35,905 nt of DNA. Source: an uncultured beta proteobacterium (lineage in GTDB: Bacteria; Pseudomonadota; Gammaproteobacteria; Burkholderiales; Burkholderiaceae_C). The stretch's first letter is position 1; every line of letters begins with the position of its first letter. The DNA lies in NCBI GenBank assembly GCA_903920695.1, contig CAIXNB010000106.1:1-35905 (forward strand). The letters run 5' to 3'. The translations under genes and the position numbers were made by a program. The notes below the pieces were generated by a model that did not search any database, was not told the DNA's origin, and saw only the letters and a list, made by a program, of their open reading frames with translations. Below are positions 6,512-14,378 of this stretch, piece after piece.

Positions 6512-7126
6512 ATGAACCCACTGAAAGCAATTGCAGGCGTCGTGATGGCGGTTACAGGATCGGCGCACGCTATCGAGCAGCCCAAATTCACGGTCTTGAA
6601 AACGACAGAGGTCTTTGAAATACGGAAGTACGAGCCCTACGTTGTCGCCGAGGTCGTGGTGGCCGGACCAGCGACTGAGGCTGGTAATCAAGCCTTTCCG
6701 ATACTCGCGGGCTACATCTTTGGCAAGAACAAGGGTGAGCGCAAATTCGACATGACCGCACCGGTGACACAAACCGCGGTCTCAGTTCCGGTGAAACTGG
6801 AAATGACTGCGCCGGTGACGCAGACGCTCTCAGCCGAAGGCTTTCTTGTGCAGTTCATGATGCCAGGTGCCTATACGCTGGCCACGCTACCAGAGCCGCT
6901 GGACGCAAGGGTCAAATTGCGAGAAATCCCCGAACAGACCGTAGCTGTCATCAAGTATTCCGGGACTTGGTCGCAAACCAACTATGACGAGCACCTGGGC
7001 ATGCTCAAGAACGCACTGTCCCAAGCCAGTATCGCAACACAGGGTGAGCCGGTCTACTCACGCTACAACGCGCCGTTCACGCCCTGGTTCCTGCGGACCA
7101 ATGAAATTTGGTTCAGGGTGAAGTGA
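6512..7126 (+). CDS. SOUL-family haem-binding protein, secreted
   Basis: A 204-residue protein with a signal peptide (hydrophobic core to AHA at residue 20) followed by the SOUL/HEBP domain. Diagnostic features are FEIRKYEPYVVAEV, then AFPILAGYIFGKNKGERKFD, and the repeated MTAPVTQT motif, then VAVIKYSGTWSQTNYDEH and the C-terminal SRYNAPFTPWFLRTNEIWF. Family members bind haem or tetrapyrroles; bacterial SOUL proteins of this kind are periplasmic with no settled function. The start ATG has AAGGAAAAAG just upstream, and a TTGAAT-N17-ATATGG pair at 6465-6493 could be its promoter. It appears intact and is the first chromosomal gene after the element. Confidence 0.9.
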   Translation: MNPLKAIAGVVMAVTGSAHAIEQPKFTVLKTTEVFEIRKYEPYVVAEVVVAGPATEAGNQAFPILAGYIFGKNKGERKFDMTAPVTQTAVSVPVKLEMTAPVTQTLSAEGFLVQFMMPGAYTLATLPEPLDARVKLREIPEQTVAVIKYSGTWSQTNYDEHLGMLKNALSQASIATQGEPVYSRYNAPFTPWFLRTNEIWFRVK

Positions 7127-7238
7127 GGAATGTCTATTGGAATTCGCGCAGCTGTGCTGCTTTCACGTGGTCCGGCGTGGCTCCTCGCACGTAATGACTC
7201 GGCCTTGTTGCAGTCGTAGCGCTGGGGTGAAATGGGTG

Positions 7239-7524
7239 TCAGGCGGCCAGTAGCCCGGGCGCAGCAAGAGCCGCAATCACCGCATTCGGGTTGTGCTCAA
7301 TGACGTTCAGAAGTACCAGTGCGGGACCTTGCGGTGCCCGATCGCCACGGTCCCAGTGACGCAGTGTGGCGGTAGAAAACCCAAAGCGTGCAGCGAATTG
7401 TTCTTGCGTCATACCTACCTTCGCTCGTAGAGCCTTGACGTCGACAGGACGGGGCCGGTGGACACGCGTCTGCATAGCGCGACCTTCGGCGTGTTCGATG
7501 GCCTCAACCAGGCCACGTTTGATT
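7239..7524 (-). pseudogene. HigA-like antitoxin missing its first residues
   Basis: The minus frame reads GIKRGLVEAIEHAEGRAMQT, then VDVKALRAKVGMTQEQFAAR, FGFSTATLRHWDRGDRAPQG and PALVLLNVIEHNPNAVIAAL. This is the HTH antitoxin of HigBA/RelBE-type pairs, with the usual IKxGLxEAIxHAxG start region and a complete C-terminus. In intact loci a separate toxin gene precedes it. Here the start codon is gone and the reading frame is fused, out of phase, to the first 21 codons of a toxin gene at about 7520. The upstream in-frame sequence up to 7661 looks unrelated. An internal ATG (within GRAMQT) could still make a shortened DNA-binding protein. Confidence 0.7.
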
Positions 7525-7582
7525 CCGTCAGCAATTTGTCGGCAGTGTGGATGAACTCGGGCAACTCGGCAACGGTTAGCAT
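7415..7582 (-). pseudogene. N-terminal stub of a RelE/HigB-type toxin fused to the antitoxin gene
   Basis: From ATG 7582 the minus strand encodes MLTVAELPEFIHTADKLLTE-S. This matches the N-terminus of RelE-like toxins, which normally continue for ~90 residues with an EGTGGVRKLRW segment and a VYYYH-type core. After residue 21 the frame enters the antitoxin gene out of phase and ends at 7415. The toxin core and the intergenic segment are deleted, so no active toxin can be made. Confidence 0.65.
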
Positions 7583-7870
7583 GCGCGCTATTGCAATCCA
7601 ATGGGACGGTTCTGATGGCAACTACTCGCAAGGCGTCGGGTGCTGCTTTGGCATCAAACACTGTCCCGCTTGCGCCTCAATCCATGCCTCAATATGCGTT
7701 CATGGTGTCCCGCCCACGGGGCCATCGCTGCCAGCTTATCCCCACACCGTGTGTAGGACTTTGTTGATAACTGCTGCATAACTCGCAAAGCGCGCGTCTT
7801 TGCTGGGTTTGCAGCCGTTGCACACGAAACAGGCAGCGGCAGCGACCTGACCGGCACCATCAGGCCCGCG

Positions 7871-7884
7871 TGAAGCATGCTTCA
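7871..7884. promoter_or_regulatory. 14-bp perfect palindrome upstream of the DUF488 gene
   Basis: TGAAGCATGCTTCA is a perfect palindrome about 45 bp before the ATG at 7930, a position suited to an operator. Nothing else in the 7662-7929 interval looks like a gene; a minus frame there has a CFVCNGCK motif but no supporting signals. Confidence 0.35.
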
Positions 7885-7929
7885 TACTCCGGCTTGAATC
7901 ACGAAACCCGTTTGCCGGAAGGAAGATCA

Positions 7930-8316
7930 ATGGTTATCCGTGTTGTGAGACTGGGGAGTGCACGAATTCACGGCGAGGGAACCAGCATTGGAACAGTGCG
8001 GCGGCGGCCGCGTGGTGTCCCCAAGGCTGAATTCGCCGCGCAGGATTGGTACGACGTCTGGTTTCCCAATCTGGCGCCCAGTGTCGAGACCATGAAGCTC
8101 GGGCGCAGTGGCACAACGCCGGCCGAGTGGGCGGTGTTTGTCAAGCGCTACCGCAGCGAAATGGCGACGCCCGATGTCAGCCGCACACTGGATTTACTCG
8201 CCGTGCTCTCAAACCACAGCGACTTTTCGGTCGGCTGCTACTGTGAAGATGAGGCGCGTTGGCATCGCGCGGTGTTGCGCACTTTGCTCGCTGAAAGAGA
8301 CGCCAGCTTCGGTTGA
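7930..8316 (+). CDS. DUF488-family protein
   Basis: A 128-residue protein from ATG 7930, chosen because GGAAGGA lies immediately upstream and MVIRVVRLGSARIHGEGTSI is the usual beginning of this family. Other typical segments are RRRPRGVPKAEFAAQDWYDV, WFPNLAPSVE, and the C-terminal NHSDFSVGCYCEDEARWHRA with the Cys-Tyr-Cys pair and histidine. DUF488 proteins are small cytoplasmic proteins of unknown activity. The frame is open further upstream to 7870, but that part does not resemble the family. The gene looks intact. Confidence 0.8.
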   Translation: MVIRVVRLGSARIHGEGTSIGTVRRRPRGVPKAEFAAQDWYDVWFPNLAPSVETMKLGRSGTTPAEWAVFVKRYRSEMATPDVSRTLDLLAVLSNHSDFSVGCYCEDEARWHRAVLRTLLAERDASFG

Positions 8317-8369
8317 AGGCTGGGCAAGGCTGGCGGCTTTGCCGATGCTTCGCAGGACAATCGCAATCC

Positions 8370-9412
8370 ATGAACGCAAATGCTTTCAAGCAATCCTTGC
8401 GTCTGCTTCGCACGCGGCGCTTCGGCATCTTCTGGTTTGCCAGTCTGCTCTCGAACATTGGAACCTGGGCGCAGCAGGTGGCGCAGCCCTGGTTGCTGCT
8501 GAGCCTGGGCGCCTCGTCGTTTCTGCTTGGGCTTGACGCGTTTGCGCTGGCAGCACCGGTATTCCTGCTGACGCTGGTCGGCGGCGCGTTGGCCGATGCC
8601 ATGGATCGGCGCCGAACCATTGTGCTGTTCCAGTCGGTCCAGATGATGTGCCCGATCCTCATCGTGCTGTTGCTGCTGATCGGTGCCGTTCAGCCGTGGA
8701 TGGTCATTGCGCTCTCGCTGGTGGTCGGCGTCACCGATGGTTTGTCGATGCCTTCGTTTCAGTCGATTGTTCCGAGCATTGTCGAGAGGCACCAGATTCC
8801 TACCGGCATTGCCCCTGAATTCGACGCAATTCAATCTGTCGCGCATTCTGGGGCCGGCGATCGCCGGTGTCCTGATGGCCGGCGTCGGTGCGTTTGCGGT
8901 CAGCGCTGCGTCCTATTTGCCCTTTATCCTGGTTGCGGTCTGGATCTTGCCGCGCGGCGTGATGGCCAGCGGATCGGGTGAGGGCTTTGCCTGGCAGCAG
9001 CTCTATCTGAATGTTCGTGAGGTGCTGCCCGAGCCCTTGCAGCGCGGCGCCTTGCTGACGGTATTCATTACCGGTTTGCTGTGCGCACCGCTGGTGGTGT
9101 TCTGCCCGGTTCTGATCAAGGAAGTCTTTCATGGCGACATCAGCCACTTCAGCCTTGCCATGGCCGCGTTCGGGGGCGGCGGCCTGCTCGGGGCCATTGC
9201 CTTGTTGGGCGTTGGTGAAAAGCGTGATCGCCGGGTTTTGAGCTCAGGCTTTGCGCTGACCTATGGACTGGTTCTGGTGCTGGCGGCATGGAACCGTTCG
9301 ACCTGGGGCTTGCCTGTGCTGTTTGTTCTGGCGGGCGTGGCCATGACGGTCAGCAATGCATCCGCTAACGCCCTCTTGCAGGTCAGCGCTTCGCCTATTC
9401 GGTGCCGGGGAC
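8370..9412 (+). pseudogene. MFS transporter with a frameshift and missing C-terminus
   Basis: Starting at ATG 8370, the protein begins MNANAFKQSLRLLRTRRFGI and continues FWFASLLSNIGTWAQQVAQP, a typical MFS_3/enterobactin-exporter-like N-terminus with the loop motif GGALADAMDRRR. At 8812-8815 a CCCC run shifts the frame. Removing one C restores LNSTQFNLSRILGPAIAGVL and further membrane helices through WGLPVLFVLAGVAMTVSNAS to about 9395. After ALLQVSASP the sequence no longer matches, and the stop of the convergent isocitrate dehydrogenase gene lies at 9415. About 340 codons remain of an expected 400 or more, so one or two membrane helices are lost. The frameshift could be a sequencing error; the C-terminal loss is harder to explain that way. 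Confidence 0.8.
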
Positions 9413-9414
9413 GT

Positions 9415-10446
9415 TCAGCTGTTCCCGATTCGGCTCACCAGTGCCTTCGTGAACGCGGCGGTGCTGGCGCTGCCGCCGAGGTCGCCGGTGCGTACTTTGT
9501 CAAGGTTGAGCGTTTCGTTGATCGCCACGCGCAGGCGCTGGGCCAGGTCAGGCAACTTGCAGTGGTCGAGCATCATGGCGGCGGCCAGCAACAGGGCGGT
9601 TGGGTTGGCAATGCCCTTGCCCGCAATGTCCGGTGCCGAGCCGTGCACGGCCTCGAACATGGCGGCGTCGGCGCCGATGTTGGCGCCCGGTGCCATGCCC
9701 AGGCCGCCGACCAGCCCGGCCACCAGATCGGACAGGATGTCGCCGAACAGGTTGGTCGTGACGATCATGTCGAACTGCCAGGGGTTGAGCACCAGCTTCA
9801 TGGCGCAGGCGTCAACGATCACGGTGTCGAGCTCAAAGCGGCCCTTGTACTTGCGCTCGTACAGGTCAACGCCGGTTTCCAGGAACAGGCCGGTCAGCGC
9901 TTTCATGATGTTGGCTTTGTGCACGATGGTGACCTTCTTGCGCCCGGTTGCGATCGCGTGCTCAAACGCGTATTCGAGCAGGCGTCGGCTGCCGGCCCGG
10001 GTGTTGATGCCGGTGGCCATGGCGACGGCGTGCGGGTCGTCGTCGATCGGGATGTAGTGTTCATGGCCGATGTACAGGCCTTCGAGGTTCTCGCGCACCA
10101 CGACCAAGTCGATCTTGTCAAAGCGCCCACCCGGGATGATGGTGCGCGCCGGGCGCAGGTTGGCGTAGAGCTGGAACTCTTCGCGCAGCCGCACATTCGA
10201 GGAGCGGTAGCCGCCGCCCGACGGCGTCTCGAGCGGGCCTTTGAGCGCGAGCCGCGTGCGCCGGATGCTGTCGAGCGTCGCGGCGGGCAGCGGATCACCG
10301 GCGCTCTTGATGCCGCCCAGGCCGGCGATCTGGCGGTCCCATTCGAAGGGTGCGCCCAGCGCATCGAGCGCGATCAGCGTGGCGTCGACGATTTCAGGGC
10401 CGATGCCGTCGCCGGGGATCAATGTGACGGGAATGGTGTTGGACAT
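9415..10446 (-). CDS. NAD-dependent isocitrate dehydrogenase-like decarboxylating dehydrogenase
   Basis: A 343-residue member of the isocitrate/isopropylmalate dehydrogenase family. It has the start TLIPGDGIGPEIVDAT, the substrate loop TPSGGGYRSSNVRLREEFQL (Ser-Asn-x3-Arg as in isocitrate-binding enzymes), the segment VVRENLEGLYIGHEHYI, the metal-site region TTNLFGDILSDLVAGLVGGL, and a coenzyme loop AVHGSAPDIAGKGIANPTAL. It oxidises isocitrate to 2-oxoglutarate and CO2 in the cytoplasm, presumably with NAD+. Length matches the short NAD type. Related homoisocitrate or tartrate dehydrogenases cannot be fully excluded. The convergent MFS remnant ends against its stop codon. Confidence 0.85.
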   Translation of the reverse strand: MSNTIPVTLIPGDGIGPEIVDATLIALDALGAPFEWDRQIAGLGGIKSAGDPLPAATLDSIRRTRLALKGPLETPSGGGYRSSNVRLREEFQLYANLRPARTIIPGGRFDKIDLVVVRENLEGLYIGHEHYIPIDDDPHAVAMATGINTRAGSRRLLEYAFEHAIATGRKKVTIVHKANIMKALTGLFLETGVDLYERKYKGRFELDTVIVDACAMKLVLNPWQFDMIVTTNLFGDILSDLVAGLVGGLGMAPGANIGADAAMFEAVHGSAPDIAGKGIANPTALLLAAAMMLDHCKLPDLAQRLRVAINETLNLDKVRTGDLGGSASTAAFTKALVSRIGNS

Positions 10447-10569
10447 GTGGCGTACTTTCGCAGGCGTGGATCAGGGCGTGATTATCGGTCTGCGGCCGCG
10501 CTGCTGCCCTGACCGGGCGCGTCGCCGTGCGCTGTTAAGCTTGCCGGATAACACGATGGAGTAATCGGC

Positions 10570-11232
10570 ATGGAATTGATTGATGGCATAGCGACCCGCA
10601 GAAGCGTGCGCGGCTTCAGGGCGACACCCGTTCCCGAGGCGCTGTTGCGCCAGGTCCTTCAAGTGGCCGGTCGCAGTCCGTCCTATACCAACACGCAGCC
10701 CTGGGAGGTGTCGGTTGTCACGGGCGCTAAACGGGACCAGTTGAGCCTGGTTCTGCATGACTTGGCGGCGGCGCCGGCTCCGGTTCAATCAGAGGTCGCT
10801 GCGCCGCTGCAATGGCCGGCGCAACTGGAGCGTCGTGCCAGCGAGCATAACGCCCGGCGCTTCAAGGCACTGGCCGTCGAGCGCGACGACAAGGGGACCC
10901 GCAACGCCCTGCGCCTGATGAATTACCAGTTCTTCGGCGCGCCCTGTGTCCTCTTGCTGTGGCTGGACAAGTCCCTGAGCGAGTGGTCGACCTTCGATCT
11001 CGGGCTGTTCACACAGACCCTGGCGCTGGCCGCGCATGGGGTGGGGCTGGGAACCTGTCTGCAAGCCTCGCTGACGCACTACCCGGATGTGGTGCGGGCG
11101 TTCCTGGGCGTGCCCGAAAGCAAGCGGCTGATGCTCGGCATCTCAATCGGCTACTCCGACCCGGACGCCAAGCTCAACAACTACCAGAGCGCGCGGGCCA
11201 ATCTGGACGAGTTTGTGAGCTGGCATGACTAG
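10570..11232 (+). CDS. Nitroreductase family flavoprotein
   Basis: A 220-residue FMN-dependent nitroreductase-fold protein. The N-terminal RRSVRGF motif binds FMN phosphate, SPSYTNTQPWEVSVVTG is the next FMN contact region, and GLGTCLQASLTHYPDVVRAF with LMLGISIGYSDPDAKLN closes the fold. Such enzymes reduce nitroaromatics, quinones or enones with NAD(P)H; the substrate here is unknown. GGAG at 10558-10561 precedes ATG 10570. Its stop overlaps the ATG of the patatin gene by 8 bases, so the two are probably co-transcribed. Confidence 0.88.
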   Translation: MELIDGIATRRSVRGFRATPVPEALLRQVLQVAGRSPSYTNTQPWEVSVVTGAKRDQLSLVLHDLAAAPAPVQSEVAAPLQWPAQLERRASEHNARRFKALAVERDDKGTRNALRLMNYQFFGAPCVLLLWLDKSLSEWSTFDLGLFTQTLALAAHGVGLGTCLQASLTHYPDVVRAFLGVPESKRLMLGISIGYSDPDAKLNNYQSARANLDEFVSWHD

Positions 11233-12355
11233 CGTGCCGAGCCCTTCCGCTGGCCTTGCTACCGGTCTGCCTCGGCCCGTCATCAACCTGGCGCTGCAAG
11301 GTGGCGGTTCGCATGGTGCTTTCACCTGGGGTGTGCTCGATGTGCTGCTGCAAGATGGCCGCGTTGCCATCGAAGGCATCAGCGGCACCAGCGCCGGCGC
11401 CATGAACGCAGTAGCGCTGGCGCATGGCTTTGCCCAAGCACATGACAAGCGCAAGGCCGATCCGCGCGAGGCGGCGCGCGCCGCGCTGGCCAGCTTCTGG
11501 GAGGGCATCGTGCAAATGGGTGCGCTGTCCGAGGCACAGCGTGCGCCATTCGAGGTCCTGTTCGGTCAGATCGGTGGGGTTGCGTCGGCAACCCAGACTT
11601 GGAGCAACGCCATGACGAGCTTTTGGACCAGCGCAATGTCGCCGTACCAGAGCAACCCTTTCGACATCAATCCTTTGCGCCAGTTTCTGGAGAGTCAGAT
11701 TGATTTCGAAGGCTTGGCGCGACTGCCGGCGCCCAAGGTCTTTGTCGTGGCCACGCGTGTTTCCACCGGCAAGGCCGAAGTGTTTTCGGGCAAGCGACTG
11801 ACGGCTGATGCCGTCCTGGCATCGGCCTGCCTGCCGATGCTGTTCAAGGCAGTCGAGATCGAAGGCGATCACTTCTGGGACGGTGGCTACTCGGGCAACC
11901 CCGCGATTCATCCGTTGATCTACAACTGCGCCAGCCGCGATATCGTGCTGGTGCAGATCAACCCGATCAAGCGCGATGCGTTGCCGACCGACAGCGCCCA
12001 GATCATGAACCGCATCAACGAGGTGACGTTCAACGCCGGCCTGATTGCCGAGATGCGCGCCATTGATTTCGTGAAACGCCTGCTGGCCGCCGGCAAGCTG
12101 GATCCGGCGCACTACAAGGACGTCCTGCTGCACCGCATCGACGGCGGCGAGGAACTCGAAGCGTTCTCAGCCGCCACCAAGGCTTCCACCAGCGCCAAAC
12201 TGATCCATTCGCTGCGTGACCTGGGCCAGGCCCATGCGCGTGTCTGGCTGGGACGGCATTTCAATTCGATTGGTGTCACCTGCACCGTCAACATCGAGCG
12301 CGACTATCTGGACGATATGCGCGTGCCGGTGACGCGCACGCCGGGTGCGGCCTAA
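11225..12355 (+). CDS. Patatin-like phospholipase
   Basis: A 376-residue patatin-domain lipid acyl hydrolase. The oxyanion loop is LALQGGGSHGAFTWGVLD, the nucleophile elbow is GISGTSAGAMN (Ser56 in G-T-S-A-G), and the catalytic aspartate is in WDGGYSGNPAIHPLIY. These form the Ser-Asp dyad of the family. The C-terminal part (ALPTDSAQIMNRINEVTFNA and on) matches the bacterial RssA/patatin group that processes membrane lipids or poly-hydroxyalkanoate granule components. No signal peptide is visible. It overlaps the nitroreductase stop by 8 bases, and its end overlaps the convergent ChrA gene by 4. Confidence 0.9.
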   Translation: MTSVPSPSAGLATGLPRPVINLALQGGGSHGAFTWGVLDVLLQDGRVAIEGISGTSAGAMNAVALAHGFAQAHDKRKADPREAARAALASFWEGIVQMGALSEAQRAPFEVLFGQIGGVASATQTWSNAMTSFWTSAMSPYQSNPFDINPLRQFLESQIDFEGLARLPAPKVFVVATRVSTGKAEVFSGKRLTADAVLASACLPMLFKAVEIEGDHFWDGGYSGNPAIHPLIYNCASRDIVLVQINPIKRDALPTDSAQIMNRINEVTFNAGLIAEMRAIDFVKRLLAAGKLDPAHYKDVLLHRIDGGEELEAFSAATKASTSAKLIHSLRDLGQAHARVWLGRHFNSIGVTCTVNIERDYLDDMRVPVTRTPGAA

Positions 12356-12948
12356 ACCCAGCCGAACCAGCCCAGCACGCCACCGGCCGCGAGCAGCCAC
12401 AGCATGTGGACGTGCGTGCGCCAGACCAATAGCGCGGTCACGACGGTGAGCAGCCACAGCGGCCAGCTGGTCGTCAGCGTGCCCTGATTCGCCGACAGGA
12501 TCCAGCCAGTCGCGATCAGCAGCGCGATCACAATCGGCGCCATGCCCTGCTTGAAGGCGCGCACCGGACGCAGTTCCCGGTTTTGATGGCCCCAGCGCGC
12601 TGCAGCAAAAGTCAGTGTGGTACTGGGAACGAGGATGCCGATCATCGCGCACAGCACGCCCAGCGCGGCGTAGGGCCAGGCATGGTAGCCGGCGGCCAGA
12701 CCCCCGCCCGCATTGATGCCGACGTTCCAGCCAAACAGCGCAATGAACAACACGTTGGGCCCGGGTGCTGCCTGCGCCAGCGCAATGGAGGAGTTGAACT
12801 GGGCGTCGCTGAGCCAGTGCTGCTGCGTTACCAGGTAGCGGTGCATGTCGGGTGCGGTGGTGATGGCGCCACCGACGGCCAGCAGCGAGAGCGACAGGAA
12901 ATGTGCCAGCAGCGCCAGCCAGTCGACGGCAGTCAGTGTGATATTCAT
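12352..12948 (-). CDS. chrA: Chromate transporter family protein, second half of a ChrA pair
   Basis: A 198-residue membrane protein of the CHR family, one domain long. ATG 12948 overlaps the TGA of the upstream ChrA gene (ATGA), indicating translational coupling. Family signatures are LLAVGGAITTAPDMHRYLV, the QAAPGPNVLFIALFGWNVG loop (the conserved A-x-x-x-P-G-P) and several Leu/Ala-rich helices up to LWLLAAGGVLGWFGWV. Short CHR proteins are typically encoded as two adjacent genes and are thought to export chromate as a heterodimer. Chromate as substrate is inferred from the family. Confidence 0.85.
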   Translation of the reverse strand: MNITLTAVDWLALLAHFLSLSLLAVGGAITTAPDMHRYLVTQQHWLSDAQFNSSIALAQAAPGPNVLFIALFGWNVGINAGGGLAAGYHAWPYAALGVLCAMIGILVPSTTLTFAAARWGHQNRELRPVRAFKQGMAPIVIALLIATGWILSANQGTLTTSWPLWLLTVVTALLVWRTHVHMLWLLAAGGVLGWFGWV

Positions 12949-13568
12949 GGCGCGCCCTGCGGGGCACGAAGCTGCCCGATTTGGCGGTAGGCCCAGCCAA
13001 AGCCCAGGCCGCCGATGACCAGCAGCACCCACACCAGCGGTACGCGCAACAACGCCACCGCGACAAACGTGCCAACGGCCAGTAGCGTGCAGGCGAGCTT
13101 GCCCATGACGTTGCTTTGCAGGGCGCCGATCAGCTTGATGCCGGTCGCGGTGAACAGGCCGGCCGCCACCGCACCCATGCCGCGCAGCGCGCCCTGGATG
13201 CCGGGGATGTCGGCGGTGTTGGACAGAATGGCGGCCAGCGCCAGCACGATCAGCAGCGGAAAGCCCAGCATGCCGCAGAGCGCCGCCAAGGCGCCGTGCA
13301 TGCCAAAGTAGCGGTCGCCAATCATCAAGGAGAGGTTAACCACGTTGGGGCCGGGCAGGATTTGCGCCACGGCCCAGTCCTCGACGAACTCTTCGCGTGT
13401 CAGCCACCGCTTTTTTTCCACCATCTCGCGCTGCACGATGGCGACAACGCCGCCAAAACCCTGCAAGGCCAGCCAGGTGAAAGACCAGAAAAGATCGGCG
13501 ACTGAATGCGGGCGTGCGCGCTGCGGCGCTGCGTCGTTGCCAGGGTGAGAAGAGTGGCTTTCAGGCAT
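12945..13568 (-). CDS. chrA: Chromate transporter family protein, first half of a ChrA pair
   Basis: A 207-residue short-chain CHR protein starting at ATG 13568. It shows SVADLFWSFTWLALQGFGGV, then REMVEKKRWLTREEFVEDWA, the conserved VAQILPGPNVVNLSLMIGDR loop, and five or six hydrophobic segments. The pair of one-domain genes, overlapping by ATGA, is the typical arrangement of two-component ChrA transporters. The proteins are inner-membrane, with the two halves probably in opposite orientation. The frame is open upstream to 13646, but the Met at 13568 gives the normal family length. Confidence 0.85.
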   Translation of the reverse strand: MPESHSSHPGNDAAPQRARPHSVADLFWSFTWLALQGFGGVVAIVQREMVEKKRWLTREEFVEDWAVAQILPGPNVVNLSLMIGDRYFGMHGALAALCGMLGFPLLIVLALAAILSNTADIPGIQGALRGMGAVAAGLFTATGIKLIGALQSNVMGKLACTLLAVGTFVAVALLRVPLVWVLLVIGGLGFGWAYRQIGQLRAPQGAP

Positions 13569-13575
13569 GCGGCGA

Positions 13576-13875
13576 TTATCGCTGCGCACCCGTTGTGCCG
13601 GTGCGCGTCGCCAGCCACAGCCCTGCCGCGATGAGGACAATAGCACCGAGCCGCCAGAGGTCGAACGCTTCGTGCAGCAGCAGCGCGCCGAGCACGGCGG
13701 CGGTCACGGGATTGAGCGCCAGAAAGATGGTGACCCGGGTTGGTGATTCGTGTTTCAGGCGTAGCGCAGCATGGCCAGTGTAAGTGGCGGCACCTCGGAC
13801 CACCCTGCGTGAGGCCACAATGGCAGCGCCGACCTGGACACCGGTGGCAGCGGCGGCCAGCAGCGCCAGGTTCAC
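13576..13875 (-). pseudogene. EamA/DMT transporter collapsed by an internal deletion
   Basis: A GTG at 13875 overlaps the TGA of the upstream GNAT gene (GTGA), so translation initiates normally. The first residues LALLAAAATGVQVGAAIVAS are the start of an EamA drug/metabolite transporter. A neighbouring frame then carries the next expected piece (PPLTLAMLRYA), showing a frameshift near 13800. Then the sequence jumps to the C-terminus, SPTRVTIFLALNPVTAAVLG and LLLHEAFDLWRLGAIVLIAA. A normal protein has about 290 residues and ten membrane helices; only 99 codons remain. It cannot work as a transporter, although the two ends are still joined in one open frame. Confidence 0.8.
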
Positions 13876-14378
13876 AGACGCAGCGCCCAGGTTTCTCCGA
13901 CCAGGTCGTGCCCGAAGCCGTGATAGGGCTCGCTCTTGACGCGTTGAAAGCCACGCTGGGCGTAGATGTGGCGCGCGGCGTCCAGACAGCTGTTGGTCCA
14001 GAGCACCATCTTCTTGTAGCCTTTCTCGCGTGCAAAGGCCAGACACTCGTCTGTCAGGCGTGTGCCCAGGCCAAGGCCACGCGCTTGCGGTGTCAGGATC
14101 AGCATGCGCAACTGCGCCACGGTCTTGGATTTGCGCACGACGAAGACCGAGCCGACGAGTTTTCCGTCGAGCTCGGCCATCCAGCAGCGTTCCCATTGCG
14201 GCTGGCGCTTGCGCAGGTAGTTGGCGACGATGCCCGCCACCAGTGCTTCAAATTCGGCGTTCCAACCGTATTCGCTGGCGTAGATGGCACCGTGCTGTTG
14301 CACGACCCAGCCCATGTCACCGGGCTCGGGTTCGCGCAGAACGACGGATGATTTCACGGTGTCAGTAGACTGGCTCAA
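13872..14378 (-). CDS. GNAT-family N-acetyltransferase
   Basis: A 168-residue acetyltransferase of the GNAT fold, transferring acetyl from acetyl-CoA to an unknown acceptor. The acetyl-CoA loop is LTPQARGLGLGTRLTDECLA (Q-x-R-G-x-G pattern), followed by the helix and strand KGYKKMVLWTNSCLDAARHI and YAQRGFQRV typical of motif B. The N-terminal MSQSTDTVKSSVVLREPEPG is followed by GDMGWVVQQHGAIYASEYGW, as in MarR-linked GNAT domains. It overlaps the upstream hydratase/dehydrogenase stop by 17 bases and is coupled downstream to the EamA remnant. It seems complete. Confidence 0.85.
   Translation of the reverse strand: MSQSTDTVKSSVVLREPEPGDMGWVVQQHGAIYASEYGWNAEFEALVAGIVANYLRKRQPQWERCWMAELDGKLVGSVFVVRKSKTVAQLRMLILTPQARGLGLGTRLTDECLAFAREKGYKKMVLWTNSCLDAARHIYAQRGFQRVKSEPYHGFGHDLVGETWALRL

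Noticed and set aside
7130..7219. 29-codon ORF after SOUL (MSIGIRAAVLLSRGPAWLLA) resembling a NUDIX N-terminus
   Set aside because: Too short to judge; the ribosome site touches the ATG; could be another deletion remnant but evidence is thin.
7736..7930. Minus-strand frame with a CFVCNGCK motif
   Set aside because: No start signal or known family, and it overlaps the DUF488 promoter region.
8683..10512. 609-codon plus-strand frame
   Set aside because: Only its first part is the frameshifted MFS gene; from ~9415 it is antisense to isocitrate dehydrogenase.
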